Positions 1-7,429 are shown, counted from the first letter of the stretch. The stretch is DNA of 12,737 nt from Lachnospiraceae bacterium (GCA_028695945.1 JAQVIB010000032.1:1-12737); one strand, 5' to 3'. The notes: a model not told the origin generated them from the letters alone. Numbers and translations are program-made.

Positions 1-2
1 CA

Positions 3-314
3 AGAAGAAGCGATTTAGTGTGCAAGTACCTTGACATGGTACCTGAATTTAAGTATGCACAGCCACGAGGTGCTTTTTATGTGTTTGTGGATGTATCGGA
101 AACAGGCATAGATGGAGATGAATTTGCAGAGAGGCTTCGTGAGGAACGTTTTGTTGCAACTATACCAGGAAGCGGTCTTGGCGGTGAAAACTTCAAAAAC
201 TACATCAGAATTTCTTTTGTAACAGATGAAGAAAATGTTAAAAAAGGAATGGAAGAAATACTTGGTTTGGTTAAGGAATTAAGAGCAGCAAAAAAAGAAA
301 GAGTTGCTTGCTAA
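3..314 (+). CDS. Class I/II pyridoxal-phosphate aminotransferase, C-terminal fragment (5' end outside window)
   Basis: The reading frame is open from the window edge and ends at TAA 312-314, so only the last ~103 residues are present. The stretch PRGAFYVFVD, followed by IPGSGLGG and NYIRISFV, is the usual C-terminal small domain of aspartate/aromatic aminotransferases (family I-alpha). In that family the last Arg of the 'YIRIS' motif binds the substrate alpha-carboxylate. The catalytic PLP lysine lies upstream and cannot be checked. The codons before GTG 18 read RRSDL, which fits the family, so GTG 18 is internal and not a start. Substrate specificity cannot be told from this part. A strong terminator follows, separating this gene from the glycan locus. 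Confidence 0.85.
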   Translation, partial: RRSDLVCKYLDMVPEFKYAQPRGAFYVFVDVSETGIDGDEFAERLREERFVATIPGSGLGGENFKNYIRISFVTDEENVKKGMEEILGLVKELRAAKKERVAC

Positions 315-350
315 TTTATAAATGTGTAAGTTTTATTACTTGTGGAAAAG

Positions 351-393
351 GTACTGTAGTTGTTAGTTTATAACAATTGCAGTGCTTTTTTTT
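351..393 (+). terminator. Rho-independent terminator of the aminotransferase gene
   Basis: A 15-bp stem (351-365 with 371-385, three G-U pairs) closes a 5-nt loop and is followed by eight T residues (386-393). It sits 36 nt after the aminotransferase stop codon. Confidence 0.9.
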
Positions 394-433
394 ATTGGAA
401 TTTCATGAAGTTACATTTTGTACATATTAATGC

Positions 434-460
434 ACAATAGTAAACAATTAACATAATATA
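434..460 (+). promoter_or_regulatory. Candidate sigma-K-type promoter for the gene at 530
   Basis: CACA (AC at 434-435) and CATAATATA (452-460) are separated by 16 nt, matching the known sigma-K pattern mACm, 16-17 nt, CATANNNTA. No good sigma-A pair was found in this gap. The same arrangement recurs before 1350, 2167 and 7367(-). Predicted transcription start is near 467. Confidence 0.6.
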
Positions 461-529
461 ACATATAGGGAACAAGCTTTATAGCCATGTTATTAACTAA
501 TTTATTTAAAATTAGAGGTGAAAAAAGAG

Positions 530-1240
530 ATGAAAAATTGTGTACCGATTTATATGGCGAAATTTAACAAGGAAGCCTTAATATACTTTGAGGTTGATGA
601 AGTTGAGGATGCAGATATGGTAGAAGCTGCTTACTTATTATTGAAAGCTAATGGAAAGAGAAATTCCACAAAAGAAATACAGTGTTATATAAACAACAAA
701 ATTGATGTTAAAAGCCTAAATAATCTATACACAATATTTAGTAATAAATGTAGTTGTTTATGTGAAAACAGCGTGGCATTAGATATAACTGAAGATTTTT
801 ACTTACTAACTTGTAGTGGTGTAACAAACAATGGGTTAATAGTTGAATGTGGTGACAATGATATATATTCATGCCAGCTTCAAGTGGTTTATAGAGGAGA
901 AATTATATATCCTTCTTGCACCTGTATGGGTTTTTTTGAAAAAAATCTAATTCTTTCAAGTTTTAAAGATAAGGCAATATCTCCTTATTTTTTTACGGCA
1001 ACTTGTTCTTCAATTACTTTTTCTATTCACAATATGGGTGAACACCCTGTTAGTGTTAATGTACAGAACAGTCCTGACGCCAAATTATTTGTAAACGATA
1101 CCCACACATTAGTATTGTTACCAAATGAAACAGGGTTGATAATTCCTTATAATTTTACCAAATATACAAGAATTGTTGTTACAAGTGAAAACAAATGTAT
1201 TATTACAAAATTATGGTACCAAACACAGCTAATACGCTGA
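530..1240 (+). CDS. Cys-rich surface protein with DNRLRE-like N-terminal part and DUF6385-like C-terminal domain
   Basis: 236 aa. A GTG at 518 is possible, but AGAGGTG (514-520) is a good SD with 9-nt spacing to ATG 530, and the next gene uses the same SD, so 530 is chosen. There is no signal peptide or membrane segment. Residues ~8-122 alternate hydrophobic positions (ALIYFEVDEV, VEAAYLLL) and end in a pattern like the carbohydrate-module-like DNRLRE fold (NNGLIVE, then QLQVVY). Residues ~155-232 align by eye with the C-terminus of the protein at 1350: FSIHNMGEHPVSV against MFIDNIGDNTVTF, a shared SP-(6-7)-ND element, and a final aromatic strand. The protein has 12 Cys, several clustered (KCSCLC, SCTC), whereas its neighbour has none; Cys-rich proteins are common in cross-linked spore coats. 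It has its own sigma-K-like promoter. Role as a spore-surface structural protein is inference. Confidence 0.7.
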   Translation: MKNCVPIYMAKFNKEALIYFEVDEVEDADMVEAAYLLLKANGKRNSTKEIQCYINNKIDVKSLNNLYTIFSNKCSCLCENSVALDITEDFYLLTCSGVTNNGLIVECGDNDIYSCQLQVVYRGEIIYPSCTCMGFFEKNLILSSFKDKAISPYFFTATCSSITFSIHNMGEHPVSVNVQNSPDAKLFVNDTHTLVLLPNETGLIIPYNFTKYTRIVVTSENKCIITKLWYQTQLIR

Positions 1241-1248
1241 AAACTGTA

Positions 1249-1276
1249 ACCGTTAAGTGATTGTCCACATAATATG
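1249..1276 (+). promoter_or_regulatory. Candidate sigma-K-type promoter for the DUF6385 gene at 1350
   Basis: AACC (AC at 1249-1250) is followed 17 nt later by CATAATATG (1268-1276). This is one base off the sigma-K -10 consensus CATANNNTA at its last position. A start near 1283 would leave a leader of ~67 nt, which contains the palindrome AATGAGCTCATT. Confidence 0.5.
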
Positions 1277-1349
1277 TAATGAGCTCATTTTTAGAAAAAG
1301 GTGCCTTATTCTACATTCAACTATTAAAAAAAAGAGGTGATTTCAAAAA

Positions 1350-2072
1350 ATGAATAATTTGGTTTTTAATACCACTGCTTCCGACTTAAAAGCGTCCATG
1401 TATGGATATAACCAATCTACCGCTACACTGCAGCAAATTCAATTGGGTTCTACTGGCAATATGCTTGTAGCCGGCGATGTAACAATTACTAATGAAACGT
1501 TAACGGTAATAGGTGATATAACAATTACTAATGAAACGTTAACGGTAATAGGTGATATAACAATAACTAATGAAACGTTAACGGTAATAGGTGATATAAC
1601 AATAACCAATGAAACGTTAACGGTAATAGGTGATATAACAATAACCAATGAAATGTTAACGGTAATAGGTGATATAACAATTACCAATGAAACCTTAAGT
1701 GTAATAGGTGACGTAACAATAACTAATGCAACAGTAACAGTACAAATATCTGGACAGACCTTCACTTCAAGTACAGAAACTTTAACAGATGTATCTGGAA
1801 CTGGTAATGTATTTACAGATACCAATATTGCAGCCCTTACAACGGCATCTATGTTTATTGACAATATTGGAGATAATACGGTAACCTTTTCATTACAGTT
1901 AAGCCCTAATGGAACTGTATATTTCAACGACCCAAGTTATACAAATCAGGCTGTTCCAGCAGGAACAAATACAATTATTGCAATAGCTAAATATGCACAG
2001 TATGCACAGTTACAATATGTTTTAGGAGGAACATCAGCAAGCTTTATAGCATATTATAATGGACAGGCATAA
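1350..2072 (+). CDS. DUF6385-like surface protein with Thr-rich 13-residue tandem repeats
   Basis: 240 aa; AGAGGTG at 1333-1339 precedes ATG 1350 by 10 nt. Three parts are visible. Residues 1-42 (NTTASDLKASMYGY, then STGNMLV) are the usual head of DUF6385-type proteins of Firmicutes. Residues 43-133 are seven 13-residue units, consensus DITITNETLTVIG, with alternating beta-branched residues typical of a beta-solenoid or fibre shaft. Residues ~134-240 are the DUF6385-like end, closing with SFIAYYNGQ. There is no signal peptide, no Cys, and no cell-wall anchor, which suits a protein made in the mother cell and assembled on the forespore. Each unit carries four Thr, possible O-glycan sites for the glycosyltransferases next door (inference). 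It is flanked by a sigma-K-like promoter and a hairpin terminator. The DUF6385 name is from memory of the family; a phage-fibre origin is an alternative. Confidence 0.75.
   Translation: MNNLVFNTTASDLKASMYGYNQSTATLQQIQLGSTGNMLVAGDVTITNETLTVIGDITITNETLTVIGDITITNETLTVIGDITITNETLTVIGDITITNEMLTVIGDITITNETLSVIGDVTITNATVTVQISGQTFTSSTETLTDVSGTGNVFTDTNIAALTTASMFIDNIGDNTVTFSLQLSPNGTVYFNDPSYTNQAVPAGTNTIIAIAKYAQYAQLQYVLGGTSASFIAYYNGQA
1476..1748 (+). repeat. Seven in-frame 39-bp tandem repeats inside the DUF6385 gene
   Basis: Units start at 1476, 1515, 1554, 1593, 1632, 1671 and 1710. The first five differ from their neighbours by single bases (for example ATT to ATA at unit 3, ACT to ACC at unit 4, ACG to ATG at unit 5). 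Unit 6 has a few more changes and unit 7 is degenerate in its second half. This gradient suggests recent expansion at the 5' side by slippage or unequal recombination. Because units are multiples of three, changes in copy number keep the reading frame. Confidence 0.95.
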
Positions 2073-2110
2073 GCTTATTTTAAAGAGTTTAATAATAGTT
2101 TATTTAAAGT

Positions 2111-2136
2111 CGCAGGGCACAAGCTCTGCGATTTTT
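2111..2136 (+). terminator. Hairpin terminator after the DUF6385 gene, overlapping the next promoter
   Basis: An 8-bp stem (2111-2118 with 2123-2130, one G-U pair) with loop ACAA is followed by ATTTTT. It lies 38 nt after the stop at 2072. The T run is short, so efficiency is uncertain. The loop and 3' arm also form the -35 and spacer of the downstream promoter. Confidence 0.65.
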
Positions 2137-2145
2137 CATAATATA
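2119..2145 (+). promoter_or_regulatory. Candidate sigma-K-type promoter for the TPR glycosyltransferase
   Basis: CACA (AC at 2119-2120), 16 nt, then CATAATATA (2137-2145), the same -10 nonamer as the promoter at 434-460. The predicted start near 2152 lies just upstream of the SD AGGAGG (2154-2159), giving a very short leader of ~15 nt. Confidence 0.6.
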
Positions 2146-2166
2146 GTATTGTTAGGAGGTTTTAAC

Positions 2167-3963
2167 GTGGTTACTATAAGCTTGTGCATGATTGTAAAAA
2201 ATGAAGAAAAGTATATTAAGCAGTGCCTTAGCAGTGTTGCTTCAATTGTAAACGAAATAATTATTGTGGATACGGGTTCAACAGATAATACTTTAGAGTT
2301 GGCAAGCAGTTTTAATCCCAAAGTTTTTAAATATAATTGGAATAGTAATTTTGCCAATGCAAGAAATTATTCGTTGGAACAAGCCACAGGAGATTGGATA
2401 TTGGTTTTAGATGCAGATGAATCTATTTTCAGCGAAGATTTAAAAAAACTGACTGATATTGTTCAAACAACAAAGGCAAATGAAATTGCCTTAAAATTTC
2501 ATAATTTTACAAGCGAAGTAACGGAAGAAATTTATAATACACATATTGGTGTAAGGCTATTTAAAAATTATTGCTTTAGGTATGAAGGTGCTATTCATGA
2601 GCAATTAGTTCCAACCAATGAAATAATTAAACGCAGTCCTTATATAACAGATATTAGAGTTCGCCATTACGGATATTTAAGGTCCAATGCGGGGCAAAAA
2701 AAACGTGACAGGAACGTGCCAATTATTCAAAAAATGTTAGATGAAAATCCTAATGACTCTTTTCAGTTATTTAATATGGGCAACGAATACATGAGCCTAG
2801 ATGATTTTAATAAAGCTTTATATTATTTTGATAAAGCGTATGCCAACAAAAACACAACTCTTTCCTATTGCCCGCACTTAATATTCCGAAAGGCAGCTTG
2901 CCTTCACTATTTAAATAGAAACGAGGAAAGTTTGAAAATAATACAGGAGGGGCTTCAACTTTATCCTGCGTGTACAGATTATGAATACTTTAGAGGAATA
3001 ATATATAAAACTTTAAAGCGTTATACGTTGGCAATTGAAAGCTTTAACAAGTGCATAGCTATGGGTGCATCGCCGCCAACTTTAAGCTTTTTCAACGATA
3101 CAGAAGGTTTTAGGGCATATGTAGAGTTGGGAAATATTTATTATATTGAACAGGATTTTGGCAAGGCTTTAAATTTTTACCTAAAAGCAATTAATGCAAA
3201 AAGTAATCAATATGGACTAATATATAAAATAGGCGATGTTCTAAATAAAATATTTGCAGACAAAGATATGGTTAGCAAGGGCTTGGAAAATCTTTTTGCA
3301 AATTGGAGACACATTACAAATTTGTTGGTAATGGTAGATGTTTTGTTAAACGAAAGATTATATAAACAAGCAGCAAAATACTTTGAAAAAATAGGAACTG
3401 ATGAAGAATATGCCGACGATATTAACTTTTTAAGAGGTAGAATATTTTTTTATGCCAAAGAATATGTTGCTGCCTTTGATGAATTATATAAAGTAATATC
3501 TTCACAAAATGCGAAAGCATTATTACCTGAAACTAAGAATAAAGCCTATGAATATGCGGTTATTTGCTGTATGGCGTGCAAGGAAAATGGATTAACCCTA
3601 TGCGACCAAGAAAAAATAATGCCTTTCATTAACTCTTTAGAGAATACCCAATTAAAGCAAATACTTTTATATTTTCTAGAAAAAGTTGAAACTACCTTTG
3701 AAGAGGATTCTAAAGAAATTATTTACCGAATTTTATATGAAATACTAAAAGTATCCGAGTTTGATTTGTTTGAAAAAAGTTTAGAGATTTTGAATTTAAT
3801 AAATAGCAATGAAGTGCTTTTGGATTTAGCATCTATATATTATGAAAGCGGTTACAAGGAATTAGCTTTAAAAAATATAATGCGTTCGGTGAAGGAATTA
3901 GATGCTATTAATGCAAATGCTGTGCAAATACTAAGCAAGGAATTCCTTGTGCCACAACCGTAA
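2167..3963 (+). CDS. Family 2 glycosyltransferase with C-terminal TPR repeats
   Basis: 598 aa. The frame is open further upstream, but AGGAGG (2154-2159) lies 7 nt before GTG 2167, and the product then begins VTISLCMIVKNEE, the standard start of this family; the upstream part would read through the terminator and promoter. Residues 1-~150 are a GT-A catalytic domain: VDTGSTDNT at 34-42 for nucleotide binding, DAD at 82-84 as the metal-binding DXD motif, and GAIHEQL at 141-147. From ~197 there are TPR-like helical pairs (197-228, 236-267, 271-301, 316-347, and weaker ones to the C-terminus), which usually bind protein partners or acceptors. There is no membrane segment, so it acts in the cytoplasm. 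Its place beside the Thr-rich repeat protein suggests protein glycosylation; the sugar and acceptor are unknown. Confidence 0.85.
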   Translation: MVTISLCMIVKNEEKYIKQCLSSVASIVNEIIIVDTGSTDNTLELASSFNPKVFKYNWNSNFANARNYSLEQATGDWILVLDADESIFSEDLKKLTDIVQTTKANEIALKFHNFTSEVTEEIYNTHIGVRLFKNYCFRYEGAIHEQLVPTNEIIKRSPYITDIRVRHYGYLRSNAGQKKRDRNVPIIQKMLDENPNDSFQLFNMGNEYMSLDDFNKALYYFDKAYANKNTTLSYCPHLIFRKAACLHYLNRNEESLKIIQEGLQLYPACTDYEYFRGIIYKTLKRYTLAIESFNKCIAMGASPPTLSFFNDTEGFRAYVELGNIYYIEQDFGKALNFYLKAINAKSNQYGLIYKIGDVLNKIFADKDMVSKGLENLFANWRHITNLLVMVDVLLNERLYKQAAKYFEKIGTDEEYADDINFLRGRIFFYAKEYVAAFDELYKVISSQNAKALLPETKNKAYEYAVICCMACKENGLTLCDQEKIMPFINSLENTQLKQILLYFLEKVETTFEEDSKEIIYRILYEILKVSEFDLFEKSLEILNLINSNEVLLDLASIYYESGYKELALKNIMRSVKELDAINANAVQILSKEFLVPQP

Positions 3964-3968
3964 AAGAG

Positions 3969-3998
3969 AAAGGCGACTAAAAATAGTCGCCTTTTTTT
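3969..3998 (+). terminator. Intrinsic terminator shared by convergent glycosyltransferase genes
   Basis: An 11-bp perfect stem (3969-3979 with 3984-3994), loop AAAA and a run of seven T (3992-3998) lie 5 nt after the + strand stop codon. The stop codon of the - strand gene (3997-3999) sits in the T run, so the hairpin also follows that gene directly and may act in both directions; its - strand T tract (TTTCTCTTTT) is less regular. Confidence 0.92.
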
Positions 3999-5505
3999 AT
4001 GAGGTTTTAGTTATACAAAACAAGTAATATTTTGTTAATATTCGTGCTAAAGCGGTATTACTTATGTCAACATCAGCTGTATTAATTGTTTTTTTCAATA
4101 ATTCTGTTGTATGGGAATCTGTAGGCTGTTGAAGTGACGTTATTTGTGTAACCACAGCACCAATTTCTATCAAATAGGTATTAATATTTTCGGCAGTTAT
4201 ACATAAGGAAGATTGGTTTGAATTTAGAATATTGAAGTTTCCTAAGGAATATTGCAGGGTGTTTTCGTTTGACGTATTCCGCAGCTTTATAAGCAATGTT
4301 CCGTTAGGTTTTAATAAGTTAAAAAGGTGTTTTACTAATAAATATGGGTTGCTGTAATTATTAATAGGTTCGCCAACTAATATATAGTCCAAGGTTTCGT
4401 TATTATAGTAGTCACATAAAAAATCAATTTTGTCACAATTTACAGTGTTACATATGGTTTGCAAATCCAAAAAATACTTAGCATTAGTTGTAAAGGCATG
4501 GCAAAATGTTTCGGTTATTCCATATTCTCTTAATTTATTTCGTATCTCCAAAATTGGTGTTCCACAGCGGGTACCAATACCTAATATTTGTGGTTTAAAC
4601 CCTAGTTTTTCAGGATTTTTTACATTTGAAATTAATTCTGGTTCAAAGTTACGCATATCGTCCCATGCATCTATTCCATAATATTTTTCAAGGAAATTTT
4701 TTCTTCCAAGGGATAAGGATTTAGCTTGTTTTATTGAATCTTCGTGGGTTAGATTATAAATATGGTTATGATGAACCCAAGTGTCTTTACAAAGAATAGT
4801 TTTGTAGCCAGCTCTGTTTATACGCCTAGACATATCATCGTCGGCAAAATCATGAAAATAACCATAATCAAAGCCTCCAACAACATCTATACATTCTTTT
4901 CTGTAAAAAAATATGGCAGGCATTAGGCACATTCGCTCATGCCATTTTAAAGGATTTGATACGTTATATTCAGCAGCTTTTTCATGCATTTCTTCAAGGG
5001 TATTAAATTCTAAATTCACCTGTTGAAGGTTTGAAACATTGGAAGAAACAGGAGAAACCCATCCAATATTATTTGCAGATTTAATACATTTTAACAAATT
5101 TTCAATGGCGTTTTCAGTGACTATAACGTCGTTGGAAACGATGGCACAATACTTAGTTTTTAGATTTTCCATGGCAACTTTAAATGAAAAATTTCCGCTG
5201 ATATTTTTAGTAATTCTAATAATTGTTTTGTTAGGATAATCAACGCTTTTGTAATATTCTAAAATATCGGGTTCAGAACCGCTGTCAATTAAAATTAGGT
5301 TGTAAGGAATTTTTGTATGGCTAATTAAGTTTTCAACACAAACTTTGGTTTTATCAATTCTATTATAGGAAATTACAGCAATTGAAAGCTCATTTTCAAA
5401 GTTTTTTGTAAAGGAATTGGAGAAATTTGACCTAGATTCTAAAAGTGAATTGGATTCTACAGGTGGAATTATATTGTTTGTATCTATTTCAAAATATTCA
5501 TACAT
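3997..5505 (-). CDS. Family 2 glycosyltransferase fused to a degenerate methyltransferase-like domain
   Basis: 502 aa, the last gene of the three-gene operon. Its ATG follows the stop of the reductase gene without any gap (TAAATG), so translation is probably coupled. Residues ~40-255 are a GT-A fold: SIAVISYNR at 41-49, ILIDSGS at 71-77, SND at 124-126 in the DXD region, GGFD at 210-213, FADDD at 220-224 as the probable catalytic acid region, and HH at 245-246. Residues ~305-415 look like a class I SAM-dependent methyltransferase: LGIGTRCG at 308-315 in place of the Gly-rich SAM loop, LDYILVGE at 372-379, and LLKPNGTLLI at 397-406. The SAM loop deviates from the usual pattern, so this half may be inactive or structural. 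No membrane segment is seen. It probably transfers the sugar made by the two upstream enzymes (inference). Confidence 0.82.
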   Translation of the reverse strand: MYEYFEIDTNNIIPPVESNSLLESRSNFSNSFTKNFENELSIAVISYNRIDKTKVCVENLISHTKIPYNLILIDSGSEPDILEYYKSVDYPNKTIIRITKNISGNFSFKVAMENLKTKYCAIVSNDVIVTENAIENLLKCIKSANNIGWVSPVSSNVSNLQQVNLEFNTLEEMHEKAAEYNVSNPLKWHERMCLMPAIFFYRKECIDVVGGFDYGYFHDFADDDMSRRINRAGYKTILCKDTWVHHNHIYNLTHEDSIKQAKSLSLGRKNFLEKYYGIDAWDDMRNFEPELISNVKNPEKLGFKPQILGIGTRCGTPILEIRNKLREYGITETFCHAFTTNAKYFLDLQTICNTVNCDKIDFLCDYYNNETLDYILVGEPINNYSNPYLLVKHLFNLLKPNGTLLIKLRNTSNENTLQYSLGNFNILNSNQSSLCITAENINTYLIEIGAVVTQITSLQQPTDSHTTELLKKTINTADVDISNTALARILTKYYLFCITKTS

Positions 5506-6333
5506 TTATACATACTCCTTATTCAGTTCATTTATCATTTCCTTCACTGTTGGTATATTTAATTTGGAACACAAAATTTTTGTTGTTCGCAATGTTCTAT
5601 CTACCTTTTTAGGAAACGTTTCTGTTATATCAAGGTTAAGTGAAAAAACTTCATTAAAATATTGTAAAAGTTCATATTTACTAACGTCATTGGCAGAAAA
5701 TATATGGAAAAGTCCATTTTCATAAAGGTCTTTATATATTATTGTTTCGCAAACCTTTGCATACCAGTTTGTTGTAATGCCGTTCCATAAATGGTTGCTG
5801 TAGCCATCTATTTTGCCGCCAGACTGCGATTTTGCCCATGACAAAAGGCTTGCAAAGTTGTGGATTTCCTGTCCTACAATACTAGTTCTTAAAACCATTG
5901 CGTTAGAAGTACATTCGCCCAAGGATTTACTTTTTCCATAAAAGTCTTGTGCGTCATGAGGGTCAGTTTCAATGTATTTGCCCTTATTTCCAGAATAAAC
6001 GCAATCAGTTGTGATGTGTATTAGCTTAATGCTATTGTTATGGCAGTATTCGGCTAGTTCCAAGGGAAAAATGCAATTAATTTTTATTGACTCAATGGGA
6101 TTATTATTAATGTGTGGTGTGATAATTCCTATGCAGTTTATTACATAATCGAAGTTTTTTGGTATAGCTTCAACACTATTATTTAAAGCATTAAAATAAA
6201 AACCGTTGGTTATGTTGTTTAGTTGAGTTTTATAGGTTGGTGTGGTTATAAAATCATTATTTTTGCTAAATTGATTAAAAACAGCATTTCCCAACATTCC
6301 TGTTGCACCCAAAACAAGTATTCTTTTTTTCAT
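5506..6333 (-). CDS. RmlD/WbjC-like sugar-nucleotide reductase (extended SDR)
   Basis: 275 aa. An NAD(P)-binding extended short-chain dehydrogenase: the Rossmann loop GATGMLG at 9-15, TTDCVYSG at 108-115, and the catalytic Y132-x3-K136 in YGKSK. This is the pattern of dTDP-4-dehydrorhamnose reductase and of the N-terminal part of WbjC/CapF/FnlB. The ~100-residue cupin tail of true CapF is absent. Its start overlaps the stop of the dehydratase gene by 4 nt (ATGA, 6330-6333). A reductase right after a CapE-type dehydratase should reduce the 4-keto group of the UDP-2-acetamido-2,6-dideoxy-hexulose that enzyme forms. Reduction of a dTDP sugar is less likely because no rmlA, rmlB or rmlC gene is present here. 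Confidence 0.82.
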   Translation of the reverse strand: MKKRILVLGATGMLGNAVFNQFSKNNDFITTPTYKTQLNNITNGFYFNALNNSVEAIPKNFDYVINCIGIITPHINNNPIESIKINCIFPLELAEYCHNNSIKLIHITTDCVYSGNKGKYIETDPHDAQDFYGKSKSLGECTSNAMVLRTSIVGQEIHNFASLLSWAKSQSGGKIDGYSNHLWNGITTNWYAKVCETIIYKDLYENGLFHIFSANDVSKYELLQYFNEVFSLNLDITETFPKKVDRTLRTTKILCSKLNIPTVKEMINELNKEYV

Positions 6334-7367
6334 TGGTTATACCTCCATGATGAAAGCTCTTTTTGTATAAAATCAAGTTCTAAAAGCTTTTCCTTAATTT
6401 CAGAAACATTCAACATAGTGGTATTGCTAGAGGTATACTCCTCCGCCAACAGAGTTTTTTTATTTCCTTGGGTTAAATATTTTTCATAGTTTAAATCCCG
6501 ATTATCCATTCCAATTTTAAGATAGTCACCAACTTCAACAGAACGCACCATTTCTTCCTTAGTTACTAGGGTTTCATAAAGTTTTTCACCGTGTCTTGCC
6601 CCAATGATTGTTATTTCATTTTTGGCATTGAAAATTTCTTTTACTGCAGTTGCTAAATCTATCATGGTACATGCAGGTGATTTTTGGATAAAGGTATCGC
6701 CCTGTTGTGCATTATGAAAGGCAAAAATAACAAGATAAACAGCTTCTTCCAAGGACATTAAAAACCTTGTCATTTTAGGGTCTGTTACGGTTAAAGGCAG
6801 ACCGTTTTTTATTTGATCTACAAACAAAGGAATAACCGAGCATCTGGATGCCATAACATTGCCATACCTTGTACAGCAAAGGGTAGTTTGGTTGGGATTA
6901 ATGGTTCTTGCCTTTGCGGTTACTATTTTTTCCATCATGGCTTTGGAGATACCCATTGCGTTAATTGGGTATGCAGCTTTATCTGTTGATAGGCAAATTA
7001 CCTTTTGCACAGAGTTTCGGATAGCACTTTCAAGCACATTTTCTGTTCCTAGTATATTGGTTTTAACTGCTTCTAAGGGAAAAAATTCGCAAGATGGAAC
7101 TTGCTTTAGTGCCGAGGCATGAAAAATGTAATCCACACCATGCATGGCATTTTCAACACTTTGAATATCTCTAACATCGCCGATATAAAATTTAAGTTTA
7201 TCATTTTTATATAATTTTCGCATGTCATCTTGCTTTTTTTCATCTCTTGAAAATATTCTTATTTCTTTTATTTCATCGTCGCACAGAAATTTTTTGGCAA
7301 CAATATTGCCAAATGACCCTGTACCGCCAGTTATTAGCAAGGTTTTTCCTTTAAAGCTTTCCTCCAC
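6330..7367 (-). CDS. capE: UDP-N-acetylglucosamine 4,6-dehydratase, CapE/FnlA/WbjB type (5-inverting)
   Basis: 345 aa from GTG 7367. The frame is open to 7472, but that extension crosses the predicted promoter, while GGAGG (7376-7380) is spaced 8 nt from GTG 7367 and the resulting length fits the ~344 aa family. Numbered from GTG: GGTGSFG at 14-20 binds NAD(P), SRDEKKQ at 40-46, STDKA at 127-131, and MGISK at 138-142, where Met138 stands in the place of the usual SDR catalytic Tyr and Lys142 is kept. This Met is characteristic of the CapE/WbjB group and separates it from PseB. RHGEKLYE and DLRDLNY-like segments further on also fit. The enzyme converts UDP-GlcNAc to a 4-keto-6-deoxy sugar with inversion at C5 (L-arabino series), the entry to L-FucNAc-type sugars. 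It heads the operon and has a sigma-K-like promoter. Confidence 0.88.
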   Translation of the reverse strand: MEESFKGKTLLITGGTGSFGNIVAKKFLCDDEIKEIRIFSRDEKKQDDMRKLYKNDKLKFYIGDVRDIQSVENAMHGVDYIFHASALKQVPSCEFFPLEAVKTNILGTENVLESAIRNSVQKVICLSTDKAAYPINAMGISKAMMEKIVTAKARTINPNQTTLCCTRYGNVMASRCSVIPLFVDQIKNGLPLTVTDPKMTRFLMSLEEAVYLVIFAFHNAQQGDTFIQKSPACTMIDLATAVKEIFNAKNEITIIGARHGEKLYETLVTKEEMVRSVEVGDYLKIGMDNRDLNYEKYLTQGNKKTLLAEEYTSSNTTMLNVSEIKEKLLELDFIQKELSSWRYNQ

Positions 7368-7401
7368 CTTGGTATCCTCCAGATAAATAACTATATCTTT
7401 A

Positions 7402-7429
7402 TATACTATGGAATGTAATATTATTTTGT
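7402..7429 (-). promoter_or_regulatory. Candidate sigma-K-type promoter of the dehydratase-reductase-glycosyltransferase operon
   Basis: On the - strand CACA (AC at 7429-7428), 17 nt, then CATAGTATA (7410-7402) matches mACm, 16-17 nt, CATANNNTA. The predicted start near 7395 leaves a ~28-nt leader with the SD at 7380-7376. This supports GTG 7367 as the start codon. Confidence 0.6.

Noticed and set aside
1279..1290. Palindrome AATGAGCTCATT as an operator or terminator
   Set aside because: It is too short to form a stable hairpin, and no second copy was noticed near the other promoters.
1476..1748. Tandem array as a possible CRISPR or origin iteron array
   Set aside because: Units abut with no spacers and keep a 3-base periodicity inside a coding frame.
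1439..1927. 162-residue open frame on the - strand across the repeats
   Set aside because: It is the antisense of the tandem repeats, has no SD, and the + strand gene has good SD, domain structure and flanking signals.
2059..2166. N-terminal extension of the glycosyltransferase from ATG 2059
   Set aside because: It overlaps the end of the DUF6385 gene, the terminator and the promoter, and has no SD; GTG 2167 has AGGAGG at ideal spacing.
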